The notes below the pieces were generated by a model that did not search any database, had not been told where the DNA came from, and saw only the letters and a program-made list of their open reading frames with translations. Shown here one piece after another: positions 32,385-46,076 of a stretch of 64,000 nucleotides of DNA. Source of the stretch: Linyphia triangularis. Lineage: Eukaryota > Arthropoda > Arachnida > Araneae > Linyphiidae. The stretch covers positions 58,628,714 through 58,692,713 of the forward strand of contig OZ021732.1 of assembly GCA_963978545.1 (NCBI GenBank), in the 5' to 3' direction. The position numbers were made by a program, and so were the translations under genes. How positions within the stretch are numbered: the first letter of the stretch is position 1; every line of letters starts with the position of its first letter.

Positions 32385-35384
32385 TAAATGTTTAATATGT
32401 TATTGTTATATATTTCAAAAGGGACCTAGAAAAATCAATTATTTGTTCAACTGTTTTATACAAATTTACCTATTCATACTCTCTTAACATATTACAAACA
32501 AATTGTGAATTTGCGTACTATTTTAATGTTCATTTGTTGGTAAAGTTATTCTAGTTTCATAAACTTATAAGTTTATACTATTAAAGTTTTTAATAAGAAA
32601 TTAAAAAAGTTAAGACATATTAATGTATATCCTTTCTGTGAAATAAAAAATGCATTCGCTTCTGTAAATGAAACTCAAGTGGATCCAGGACTCAAAATTC
32701 TAAAATATTTATTTTTAGAATTATTTTTCTGATATTGTTATGCAATACAGTATTATACTTTGTAGCTCAATAAACTACTTTAACTTTTAAAATTAAAACA
32801 AAATAATAATAATTACTTTTTTAAGAAATTAAAAAACTTACAAATTTTGACATTAGCTAAATTTGATATATTTAAAAAACTTTTTTAAAAAAATCCCTTC
32901 ATTTTTGCATTAAATTACTTATAATTTATATCATAAATAAAATGTTCTTCATAATTTTTTCATAAAATATTTAGGGGAAAAAAATTAAAAAATATTTTGT
33001 GCAAAATTTATAAATAATTCATAGTTCTAAAAACTTTTTAAAAAAAAGTAAAATCAAAATGTACAATTTTTAAAGACAAATTAAAAAAATATGTATGAAA
33101 ATATTTGTGGAAAGTTTTATATATTTATAACGGGTAGTTTTTAAGTTATATCCATTTAAACTCAAAAAAGGGATAAAAAGTCGTCACCGAGAAAAACAGT
33201 TTCAAAGTTTCAAGATAGCACGTCCGAGATACAGTTGTCATTACAAAAACTTAAATATTTTAAGTTCTACTAATGATAAAAACACAATTTTATGTTATTT
33301 TCTTCAAAAATATTTCAAAATTTCTCTACAATGATAATAAAAATTAAGAACTTTTTAAATTTGGAGTCCCAAACCTCTTTAATATATTTCAAAATAAACT
33401 GATGTAATTTCCAAAAGAATTATTTTAAAAGCTAATTTCTTACTTTTTTTCTTACTTAAGTATTTTCATATCTACGAAAGAAGTTCAAAAAAGCAATATT
33501 TATGAGCTATGGTAAGTGTGCTTGTTACGAAAGTTCTTGTTTAAATATCTAACTATTAAGCTGAATTACTTTTTTCATTTTTTTAAATAATCATTCTTTT
33601 AAATCATTTTTTTTAAATAATGCATGATTGCATTTAAATTATTCTGGCTGCAAAAGATATTAATACTTTTCCGTCCAAAAAATTATTCATAAATATGTAT
33701 TTATATTTTATTCACGTTTTAGTAAACGTACTTTGTAAATTACATAATTTAACAAGTTTAAAATCATAAAATTAGTGCGATGTTTTATTTTTAAAGTAAA
33801 AATCATTCGCTTCGTTTTCCAGGTAAATAGACATCATTTACGGTATCAGACACATATTTGTGAATTGAATGATTTACGTGTTCTTAGACCAATAAAATAA
33901 CGATAATAAAAATTCAGATAAACGTAATTTCTCTAATGATATTTTTTATTGTTTAATAAATGAAATATTTTATTCCCATTTTCATATTTGTTTTATTGTA
34001 TTAAGGGAACATATTTCTTTTCCTATGTAGAATAAACTAGAAATTATGTCTGAATTAATAACAGCAATGCTTTAGGCTATATGAATAAGGAAAAGATAAT
34101 AAATTATTTTTTAAAACTCGTCAAAGTTTGACATTGATAGTATGAACAAACATCGAATTTTAATTAAAATCTGTAGAAAAAATATAATTATACTTTTCTC
34201 AAAAAAGATTTTTGACGAAAAACTATGAAAATCTATTCATAAAAATAAAAAAAAAAAATGCTGGACAGTTTTTTTAGCATTCTAGCCACAGATTTACATG
34301 ACACAAAATTTCTCTTCAATGCAACCCCCTCTTTACTTATGAGATTAAAAAACATTTTTCAGCGCATAAAAAACTCGTAATCTTTTTTTGCCAAAATTAA
34401 CATATGCCACTCAAACATCTTAAAATCATCCAACGACAACTTCAGATAATCTGGCTCAACGACAAGAGACATCACACAGGCAGCAAAAGAACACACGTGC
34501 CATCGACTTTCGTACTCCAAATTATTAAAACCCACCCAACAATGCTCCCGAACAGTACTTAACCATACATCCCATTCTCTGTGGTGTTTCACTTATAGCC
34601 CCCTCATTGTTGGACTTCCACTCTCAGTATTTTTTTTACTATCACATCCACCCCCACTTGCCTAGGGTGTCAGTGAAGGGCGGCAGATGCCGAAATTGGT
34701 GAAATCCTAGGCGCTCTCAGGCGTGGGAAATTGAAAGGGGGTTGTTACGCTTTGCCCCCTAGTTGCCCCCTCCCATGACGTCACGCAGTGGTTGAGTAAT
34801 CGTGTTACATGCTCAATCTGTGCACCTCACCCTCATGTTTCGATGCCTTTTGTTCACTCCTCTCGGAGAGGTTACTGGCGAGTTGTGGGGCTGGACAAAG
34901 GGTCTGGAAATCTCTCAAATTCTCTCAATTCGTTTAGATTTTTTGCTTTGATAAAATGTAATTTTGCAGGCGTGAAAGGGATTTTTGATTTGAGGGGGAG
35001 GAGTTTGTTGTTGAAATTATAAGGGATGTAATTTTATTGCATATTCCCTATATGCAGTGCGATTTGAATTTTAATGAATTTTTATATTTTGAGTTATGGT
35101 GAACGCTGTGGGTGCTCTTGGATTGTTAGTTATATATGAGATGATGAAATTTTTTGAGGGGAGGGAGGGGAGGGATTTTAATTATTTTGCGTTGCTCATC
35201 TTCTATGAAATATGAATAAGTTGTTTAAATTTTTTACTTTAAGAAAAATATTGAACGCTGGAAATAAATCGTAGCAATTTATTTATTTTGGATATGATTA
35301 GTTTGAGGGTTAAGTCAGTTCTTTTAGTGTCAGTAGTTAAGTAATTTGTGTGTATTTTTTAAATGTTTGTATAATTTCTTTTGT

Positions 35385-35640
35385 AGAAAGCTAAATAATT
35401 TCTCAGAGTAACTATGCTTTCCCTTTAAGGTGGAGCTTAAAACAAAAAAAATTTGATTTTGTTTATGCCCTAGTGCGGAAAAGTTGGGTACTTTTGGGTA
35501 AGTTATGTATGCAAAGTTTCGGGGAAACCAATAAATATCTTCCATTTCCATTTCGTTCGTGTTTTTTAGCAGATTTTTACCATCAAATTAAAAATGTGTA
35601 TTTCCATTGTTTTCTATGCAGCTCTTCGCTTTTCCTGAAA
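35385..35640 (+). repeat. Left inverted-repeat arm of the 35-37 kb element
   Basis: Aligned against the reverse complement of 37012-37275, long runs agree. The best stretch is CAGATTTTTACC through AAAAATGTGTATTTCCAT. Similarity weakens outward of about 35385. Confidence 0.75.
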
Positions 35641-36956
35641 TAAAATCCAGAAATAAACCTAAACTCACCACGGGGAGGTGGCTTTCTACTAGGTTGCCTT
35701 TGTGACAAACCTGATGAACAGTTTCCATTTTTGATAACTTGCCAAATATCCCAAAGGTATCGCTCGTCTGTACTAAGATCCTTTCTGTGGATTTTCGGAA
35801 ATTCGTTTGAAATGACTACCAATCTCACAACTGGGCGGTTTTCAAAATTTGCCAATGCTTTCCCAATTTGATCAGAAAATGCATTAGAACAACTCATTCC
35901 ACCATCCAAATGCTGCACTAAATGTCGGAGTGGCAACTCGTTTGCGTGTAACTGAAAGATAAAACAGTGTAAGTGTTTGGCAATGGCTTCCTCAAAACGG
36001 CGAATTGTGCCAGTTTTACAGCCAGTATTAACGACGGTTCTACCTTTACCTATTGCTACTAATTGATGAATGTCAATATTCTTATTCTTCATTAATTGAA
36101 ACATCATTTGAGAGATGCTCAAAGCTGCTGATGAGTTTGTGCTGTGTGTCCAAGGTACTTGCTTCCTGGTTCTTTAATCATTGTAACGTGTTCTTTCAGG
36201 ACCGTTTTCTGATGCATCTTTCCTCCTGCTTTCTCTTGCATTGGAGTTTGGTCCTTTCTTCCATCAAAATAAAGTCTCTTCAGTGGTTCCAGCTGTCTTT
36301 CATTTCATTCTTGATATTCTGTGTGAATTCCCCCCCCCCCCCTTTTTTTTTTCTTCTTCTTATTTTTATGTCTATCAACCACATTTGATGTGTCCGATTA
36401 GTTAATCATCCCCAAATCATCCAAAACAGAGCTTGCAATGATGGCTTCAGCCCGATCAGAAACTCCGGTCATGTTGCAAGTTGTAGCAAATGCTGGGTAT
36501 CAGGTTGATCGTGACATCGCTTTCCCTTTAGATTGTGTCAATGCAGATATGGGAGGTTTCAAGTTATCTGTGTCACTATCAGAATGATGTGGATCCACGT
36601 GAGAATATGGATCAGGAAATGTGAGTCTGTCACTGGATGGAGTAGCAAATGGAGGAATGTTTCTTTTAAGACTCGATGCTTCTGTGTCATTCTGCTTCCT
36701 GAGAACTGTGCATATTGACAATTTTTTTAAGTGTCACTTGCCCTATAAGAAAATTGCTTTCCATTTCAAGGATCCGTTTAGGCTTGGGGCCAGAACATTT
36801 ATCAAAAGAAACACACATACACGAAGAAATGTCGAACAATTTCTTTGAGTCTTCATGGAATGTCTTAAGCTTCGTTTCTAAAGTTATTGTTGGCAATGCT
36901 TTCATGCACACGTATTTCTTTATTTTCTTGTATTTTTCATTGTATGTGCGCGTCAT
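35583..36956 (-). pseudogene. Frameshifted gene of the LHANELPLRH repeat-associated family
   Basis: Read on the minus strand, five pieces in successive, shifting frames give one colinear protein. They are 36956-36687 (with KTFHEDSKKLFDISSC and CVSFDKCSG), 36721-36500, about 36498-36397 (NMTGVSDRAEAIIASS), about 36275-36120 (LYFDGRKDQT, KEHVTMIKEPGSKYLGH) and 36122-35583 (LVAIGKGRTVVNTG, FQLHANELPLRHLVQHLDGG, DLSTDERYLWDI). The motif order resembles a protein family that I recall being highly multicopy in arthropod genomes and often labelled Cc8L18.2-like; that label is from memory. The last piece ends after PSRKPPPRG at a GTGAGT sequence, which would make a good splice donor, so the final exon may lie elsewhere or be lost. 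At least three frameshifts make this copy non-functional. The biochemical role of the family is not known to me. Confidence 0.75.
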
Positions 36957-37011
36957 CTGTATTACACGTTGGTACGAAATAAAAGAAAGAGATACTGGGG
37001 TTACTTTTTCA

Positions 37012-37275
37012 GTTTAAGAACAAAAAGAGGAGCTGTATGAAAAAAAAATGGAAATACACATTTTTAACTCTAAGGTAAAAATCTGTTAAAATTCACGGAT
37101 GAAATGGAAAATATTTTTTGTTTTTCCCAAAACTTTGCACTCATGACCTACCCAACTAGTATCCAACCTTTTCGGACTAAGGCAAAAACAATTTTTTTTT
37201 TAACGTTCCGCCTAATTGGATACATAGCACAAACCTCGTCATCGGCTTTGAACACCTCTCAAATTATCAAATTTC
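37012..37275 (-). repeat. Right inverted-repeat arm of the 35-37 kb element
   Basis: Inverted counterpart of 35385-35640. It starts at the end of the degraded gene's 5' region and contains ATGGAAATACACATTTTTAA and GGTAAAAATCTG on the plus strand. Confidence 0.75.
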
Positions 37276-37958
37276 GAAGTCTTCAAAGTGTGGAAATATT
37301 TTAGTGGAACATCATATAGAGGACAGAAAATGCTAATTAGCTAATTATATACAATGGAGGGGTATTATCCCTTTAAAAAATCTCAATTTGTAAACATAAT
37401 TAAAAAAATTGCTTCGATTTTACGACATCTTAGAGAATCAATATAAGTCTTCTGGAAACCAATTAAAAAATATTTCCTATCTTGATTTAATTCTATTCAC
37501 ATTAAATTGGTCTAAAATAAAAAAGATTGTACACGTTTTTAATATATGATCGGAATAACTATAAAATTGCAAAACAAATTCTGTTTTAATTAGTCCCATC
37601 AATAACGTCAAATTGATAATCAATACAATATAGTATAATATTTTCCGAATATTTCATTGCTATTTTTAAAAATTATTTATACAGTCTTAATGGGGGCCAA
37701 ATGCAACTTCAACATCAACAGGCTTTCTTTCTGACTACACTAAATCAAACAAACATATAAATGGAAAATTATTTAATAAATCGCTTAGTGTTTAAAAGGG
37801 CATTCTGTTAGATTGTGATTTTACAGAAGGAAAAAAAAAACTTTCATTAGAGACCAACATCAAATGAATATTTTAGAAAACCACCACACCCTTAATATAA
37901 GACACAAAAATCTACTTTAGATTCAGTCGATGCCTCCACCTTAATAATTATACAAAAA
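37276..37958. other. AT-rich non-coding stretch
   Basis: Nothing recognised. Confidence 0.6.
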
Positions 37959-40688
<2,730 letters not shown>

Positions 40689-40880
40689 CAGTGGTGGAAA
40701 TTCAATTAAGAACAGGCAGGTTTTTTATGATAATTTCTTTATTATTTGTATTTTATTATTGTATAGTATTCATGCTAAGTATAATACATGATATGCACGT
40801 AACAAATTTGATACATTTTAATTAACAAAAAAAATTATTCAATATTTTAATTTTTAGACATGGAAATTGAATTAAGAACA
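40689..40880 (+). repeat. Left terminal inverted repeat of the Tc1-like element
   Basis: Matches the reverse complement of 46077-46273, including GATAATTTCTTTATTAT, the ATGCACGTAACAAATTTGAT block and the inner GGAAATTGAATTAAGAAC repeat. Confidence 0.88.
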
Positions 40881-41964
40881 TTTGTTTGTTTTATAAGAAA
40901 AATGTCGATACTATTCACTAATTACAAAATTAAACAAGATAAAGCGGTACTAACATGCTTTGTAAATAAAAAAAAAATGATTTTTAAGTAGTATGCATAG
41001 ACATATAATAAACACTAGACTAACCACTCCCACTTCAATTCTACAACGTGGGTGAAACCAAAATAAACCAAATGAGAGGATTCTTTTTGGGGAGCAAAGT
41101 TGCATAATTGGCAGGTTTCTCCTCACTTTGGCGTGGCCGTAATTAGATAAAGGATTAATTTTATGACGTAGTTATCTTGTGTATGAAATTGTTGACAGCA
41201 AATTGAAATGTTTTAAAATAAGATACAAAAGTGTCTTGAACAAGTGACGCTGTTTTAAGACTTAAAATGGTGTCTTAATCTTTAAGACACTTGAAGTGTC
41301 TTAAAATGAGGTATTTTCAGGCATTTGGAATGACTGAATTGGGGATATTTTCAGACAGTTGATGTGTCTGAATGGGTTTTTTATGGTATCTTTCAGATGT
41401 TGAAAAGCTAAAAACACATATATTGATATTAAAATGTGAATATGTTAAATTACAAATTTGTATTAAAAGAAAATAAAAAATTACTGTTTTATTACCATAT
41501 TGATCATAACTTCTTGTTGACTATGTTTCATCTTCCTGGTAAATTTTAGCATGATATTGTAAAACAACAACTGTTAATAATATGCACACAACTATTAATA
41601 TATCCAAGTAAGGGAACAGGTACTTATTGTAAAATATATGTATTGGGATAGTAGACATTGTATTGCGGCTGATTCTCAAACAGTAAAGTTTGGGCTTCTA
41701 AGATTGTATCACAGTTTTAAGTTGCTTTTTTCATGTCAACTTCAAAGACAAATAACAAGCGTAATGTAAGCATGCACTTGGTTTATAATACAATGCGTTT
41801 CACTGGCAAGTCTAAAAATGCTGTGGATACATTATGCGGCAACATAAATTTATATTAATGATGGATCAAGCAGTTGTGATATAATTATTCCCCATTTGGG
41901 AATTTTACCTGGTTATAACATTCTCCTATAATAACACTACACAATAGTAATGGTATAACACTAT
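40881..41964. other. Non-coding interior of the Tc1-like element, left part
   Basis: No trace of the expected N-terminal DNA-binding domain of the transposase. The segment contains imperfect GTGTCTTAA-type repeats and a palindrome at 41281-41305. Confidence 0.6.
41281..41305. repeat. 25 bp palindrome
   Basis: TTTAAGACACTT, a central G, then its exact reverse complement. A further GTGTCTTAA lies just upstream at about 41271, so an alternative hairpin is possible. Confidence 0.85.
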
Positions 41965-43390
41965 GACGCTTCAATTATTGTCGAATAGCTGAAGCAGATA
42001 CAGGGCATTTAAAAAAAACCTCAAAATATGCATAAAAAATAAACAAATAAAACAGAAGGCATTAGAAGTATGTAAGGAGATGCTTCAAAATATAGAGGTG
42101 GAGCATATTAAATGTGAAAAGTATGTAAGTTGCACAATCATTTTTTTGCGTTTCCGAAAAAGTTGTTTTCCCAAATTTTGGTATGCTCTTACAAAATATA
42201 TGCCAAGACATACATATTAAAACTAAAAAAATATTTTTAAAATTCTTACAATTTGAGGATAAGACCTTTTTACAACAGTTTTCCCTGTCACTGCAACACT
42301 TCGTTAATCGTTGAGAAGCCGAAGCAAAGAGGGCATTTAAAAAACTTCAAAAATGTTAATAACGGAGGGGGAGGGTGGATAAAAAAGGCATTAGAAGTAC
42401 AGATGGCTACTTCAAAATACCAAGGTAAAGTACATTAAATTTGAAAAATATACAAGTTATTAGAATTTCTATAGTTTTTTCATGTTCTTTAAAAACATAA
42501 ATTTTTCAACTTTTGGTATGCTTTGTTTAAAAAACTATGCAAGATATAGAACTGAATTTTTTTATGACAGTTACATAACATATAAAGTATATATTAAACA
42601 AAAATATTATTAAAATCAATGTAATTTATTTTTTAATTATATTATTAATTAACAAAATTGCACATTTTCATACGTTCAACAAACTGCCGCATAAAAAATT
42701 TGTGTTTATTATTTTGTGAAATTTGATATTTAATTCAGTAAATAGACATTTCTAAGAAGTATAAAGCAAAACAACTTTATTTTAGTTTTAAGATTCTTAC
42801 GAGCTACCATAATATTGCGGAAAATTTTATTTAACCGACATACATTGAAATTTGTTAGTATGTTTAAATATAAAATTAAAAAAAAGAGAGGGGGGGATAA
42901 AAAAAAAAAGTGGCATTAGAAGTATCTGTAAAGATGGCTGTCTCAAAATACAGAGGTAGAGCACATTAAATTTGATAAACATGCAAGTTATTAAAATGTC
43001 TACAGTTTTCTAGCGTTTTCTCAAAACATTGATTTATCAAATTTTTTTATGCTTCGTTTAAAAAACTACGAAAGTTGTAGAATTGAAATTTTTCACGGCA
43101 ATTACATAACATATAAAGTACACACAAAACAAAAATATTATGAAAATCCATTCAATTTAAATTTTAATTAGATTATTACTTTAAAAAAAAGCAAATTTTC
43201 ATACGTTCAACAAACTACAGCATAAAAAAAAGTGTTTTTTTGTATTTTGTGAAATCTGATATTTAATGCAGTATAAAGACATTTCTTAGAAATATAATTA
43301 AAAAAAAAAAAACTTTATTTTAGTTTTAATATTTTTAATGTGCTACCACAATTCAAATCACTGCGGAAAATTTTATGTAACCGAGTTTTA
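41965..43390 (+). repeat. Tandem repeat with ~525 bp unit, 2 full copies and 1 partial
   Basis: GGCATTAGAAGTA occurs at 42058, 42387 and 42912. The second and third copies (about 42290-42837 and 42885-43390) align along their whole length. Shared blocks include ACATTAAATTTGA, ACATATAAAGTA, CATACGTTCAACAAACT, GATATTTAAT.CAGTA, AACTTTATTTTAGTTTTAA and GCGGAAAATTTTAT. The first copy, about 320 bp, lacks the second half. No protein is encoded; the open frames are short and not conserved between copies. Confidence 0.85.
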
Positions 43391-44055
43391 AATAAGTGAT
43401 TATAAATAAATTATTAGCCTATTATTATGACCTTTTTTGCTAACATATAATTTTAAAATGTTTGAACAACATATGTAAAAAAAATAAAAAAATTCTTCAT
43501 TTTGACAAATATTTAATGTTTCGCAAGTTATTTTGTAGTGTTGATTTTCCTGATTTATTGCTGTCATCGAGAAGCAAGAATACATTTTATTCAGATTATA
43601 CCAAATCATGCTAAATATATTTTCAAAATCATTAGTACTTGTAATATGCAACAAAAACAATAAAAATGTATTTGAATGTAAAAACAGAAAACTTAGAATT
43701 CTGTGAGCATCATTTAGAAATACTAGATCAATTAAAATGTACTATAATAAAAACACTGAAAATAAGTGTGTCATTGAATAACACTTAGCTGTAACATGGT
43801 ACCCCATTTTTCACTAACTCATTGACTATCAAATATAAAGCCAATCTTAATAGTTCAAAAAGGGGTTCATTGGTTTCTTGTAAGGCTTCAAATCAAGAAT
43901 GCTCCATTTTGATTTCAAAAACCAAGACGAATGCATCCAAACATTTCTTAAGCACAGTTAAACAAAAGCGCAGTTAAACACAGGCACTTTGTGTGCTTAA
44001 ATTAGATTCTTAGCATATCAGAATCCCAGAATGCAACCAAATTTTAAACTGAAAC
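43391..44055. other. AT-rich interior of the Tc1-like element
   Basis: Nothing recognised between the tandem array and the SINE. A minus-strand frame of 86 codons (43400-43660) has no known motif. Confidence 0.55.
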
Positions 44056-44072
44056 ACCTTAGCCAAAACTAA

Positions 44073-44238
44073 CGGTATAGTGGTTAGCGTGCTGGCTTCT
44101 AGACCGCGAGGTTGCGGGTTCGAGTCCCGTGTAGGCATGGGTGTTTGTAAATGTATGTTGGTTTGTTAAATGACGAAATGTTTCGGCGCATTATAGCCCT
44201 CGTGTTGCTGACGGCGCCAGATAATCTGAATACAACCA
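44073..44238 (+). mobile_element. tRNA-derived SINE with 17 bp target duplication
   Basis: The element is flanked by the perfect direct repeat ACCTTAGCCAAAACTAA at 44056-44072 and 44239-44255. Its head has a polymerase III A box (TAGTGGTTAGCG, 44078-44089) and B box (GGTTCGAGTCC, 44117-44127), with a T arm that can pair (GCGGG/CCCGT). A loop CTTCTAG suggests descent from a TCT (Arg) tRNA, but the acceptor and anticodon stems no longer pair, so it is not a working tRNA. The tRNA-like part is followed by AGGCATGGGTGTTTGT and a tail of about 100 bp. The perfect duplication indicates a comparatively young retroposition, moved in trans by an unidentified LINE. Confidence 0.88.
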
Positions 44239-44255
44239 ACCTTAGCCAAAACTAA

Positions 44256-45492
44256 ATAAATTAGCAATAATAAATAAATAAAAGACACTCGTAAAATAAA
44301 GCTGGATTCAAAAGGGTTTTTTTTTGGGGGGGGGGAGAGTTTGTTAGCTATATTACTGGGAATTTTGTGTTGTGGGTGTTTTAATTATTGTGAAACAAAT
44401 TTAATTATTGTCTAAGAAATTACTTTAAACTTCTATAAAATCTAATTCTATCAGTCCTACAACGAGTCTGTTGTCAATTTTTCTGCTCGATAGGATGAAG
44501 GCAAGTGGGTTAATTACTCCTTCGAAGCTGTAATATAGTAGCGTGTATAAAAGAAGACTTTTAGTGACATCCCCAAAAATTTGATAGCATGCCTTGTCTT
44601 GGACAAAGTTTATCTGCCAAGTTTCAGTACTATTGGATGACGGCAAATGAGATTTTTGGCCTTACGTAGATTTTTCCGCCACAAACAAACACACAAAAAC
44701 AAAATCGAAGTCAATATAAACTATTTTAAAATATATAAAATAACTTGTACTTCATGAGTACGCTTTAAAGAAAAATTGACTTTTCTGATAATTTTAACCG
44801 AAAAATCGTATTTATAACTAAAACAAAAACAGAAAAAGAAACTTAAATAATAATGTTTTATAAAATGAAATATTCTATAACCATCCAATATTCTTGTTAT
44901 GTTAAAGTCAAATAATAAGCCAGATATGTTGTACAGCACCCTAATTGTTGGAGTATACACCATAATTCATAGTCTGTATTTTCTAAATAAGTGAAGGGAA
45001 AAACAAACAAAAAAACGTAAGTTTCATTTTAAAAAAATCACAAGGAAAAACGATATAAAAGTATCAATACAATATTAAAAACGTTCTTAATCAATTTTAA
45101 AGATTCAGAATATTTTTAAATGGGTAAAAAAAGAAAGAAAGATTAAGCATAGCCATCATAACCTTGATAAACATCAAAATGTATTTCATTTTGATTCACG
45201 CCAAACTTCGCCAACCGGCCAACTGCGCGGAATTATCTGTTGATATTTAAAAGTGAAATTAAAATCCTTAAATTATAGCGACTAATTTCTTCAAAAACAG
45301 CTATAACCTTGGCAAGTTTTCCTATTTTAATATTAACTGAAATTTTAAGAAGTTAGTTTCAAAATAAAATCTGTTATAAACCAATTAAAGATAGCTTTCT
45401 GATTGAAACAAAAACGTATTTATGAGTGTACTATAAAACCTTAATTATATAGAAAATTTAAAAAATAGGACTTGTGACATTTGGGAGACAAG
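44256..45492. other. Interior of the Tc1-like element between SINE and transposase
   Basis: Contains a G run (ten Gs near 44325) and a less AT-rich segment at 44420-44700. That segment ends in a CCACAAACAAACACACAAAAA string and looks like part of a dispersed repeat, but I cannot assign a family. No coding signal. Confidence 0.5.
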
Positions 45493-46032
45493 TGGAAGAA
45501 AGTAATATTTTCTGATTAAAAATATTCAATTTAGATGGGCTTGATGGTTTGCATTATTATTGGAGGGATTTGAGTAAAAAACCCAAATCAACATTCAGCA
45601 GAAATTTTAGTAGCGGAAGTATGATGGTTTGGGCATGGATTTCATGTGATGAAAAGAGTGAAATTTGTTTCTTAAAAGGTCAACAAAACTCATTAGATTA
45701 TAGTTTACTGTTAGAAAAGTCGTTGCTTCCGTTTGAAAGGCAAAATAATAGCATGGACTTCATCTTAATGCAGGACAATGCCAGCATCCACACCTCAAAC
45801 GAGACGAAACGCTGGTTTGAATAATAGAATATTTCCTCTTAGATCACCCGCGTAATAGCCCGGATTCAAATCCTATAGAAAATGTTTGGGGACTGTTCGT
45901 GTTATTTATGACAATGGCAGACGGTACAATTCGGTTTCAGAATTGAAATCTTAACTTAAAGAAAAGTGGGAACTAATTGATCAGAAGTACATTCAGAAAC
46001 TTGTTTTATCGATGAAAGATAGAATCAAGTAA
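45493..46032 (+). pseudogene. Tc1-family transposase, C-terminal two thirds, broken
   Basis: The sequence begins with WKKVIFSD, the region of the first catalytic Asp, followed at once by a stop. It continues LDGLDGLHYYWRD, SSGSMMVWAWISCDE and LMQDNASIHTSNETKRWF (second catalytic Asp in QDNA). After a stop and frame change come NSPDSNPIENVWG (third acidic residue) and, in another frame, VIYDNGRRYNSVSELKS and EKWELIDQKYIQKLV, ending at TAA. This is the DDE catalytic domain of Tc1-like transposases, which cut and rejoin element ends at TA sites. The N-terminal helix-turn-helix domain is missing. At least three stops and two frameshifts make it non-functional. It ends 45 bp before the right terminal repeat, as in intact elements. 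Confidence 0.92.
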
Positions 46033-46076
46033 GTTTTGATGGAACAATGTGGTTTTATTGATAATTAAATGTTTTC

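Larger units (their letters stand above)
29220..35384. other. AT-rich non-coding stretch with simple repeats and GC-richer islands
   Basis: No gene recognised. It includes an (AT)n tract (29733-29790), a poly-A tract (30982-31009) and a short tandem repeat (32325-32384). Two islands are richer in G and C. One, at about 30840-31480, contains a run of eight Gs near 31131. The other, at about 34440-34990, contains a perfect CRE-type palindrome TGACGTCA at 34776-34783. Open frames in these islands (63-84 codons) show no recognisable domain. Confidence 0.5.
35385..37275. mobile_element. Inverted-repeat-bounded element carrying a repeat-associated gene
   Basis: Two arms of about 250 bp in opposite orientation (about 35385-35640 and 37012-37275) enclose a single degraded gene on the minus strand. 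Conserved blocks in both arms, in the same order, include GAAAAGTTGGGTA-type, TGCAAAGTTT, TTCCATTTC, CAGATTTTTACC, AAAAATGTGTATTTCCAT and ATGCAGCTC-type sequence. This is the architecture of a cut-and-paste DNA transposon with long terminal inverted repeats (inference). The exact termini and a target duplication could not be fixed because the outer parts of the arms diverge. The coding content belongs to an arthropod repeat-associated protein family and not to a transposase class I can name with confidence. Confidence 0.65.

Noticed and set aside
32640..33420. Possible large inverted repeat (GGACTC-AAATT blocks on both sides)
   Set aside because: Only short AT-rich matches could be aligned by eye; not distinguishable from background without a computed alignment.
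36053..36388. 111-codon plus-strand frame opposite the repeat-family pseudogene
   Set aside because: It is antisense to a minus-strand sequence with clear family motifs and ends in a C-run/T-run translated as low complexity.
44073..44140. Functional tRNA-Arg(TCT) gene
   Set aside because: A and B boxes are present, but the anticodon and acceptor stems do not pair and the sequence continues into a SINE body with flanking duplication.
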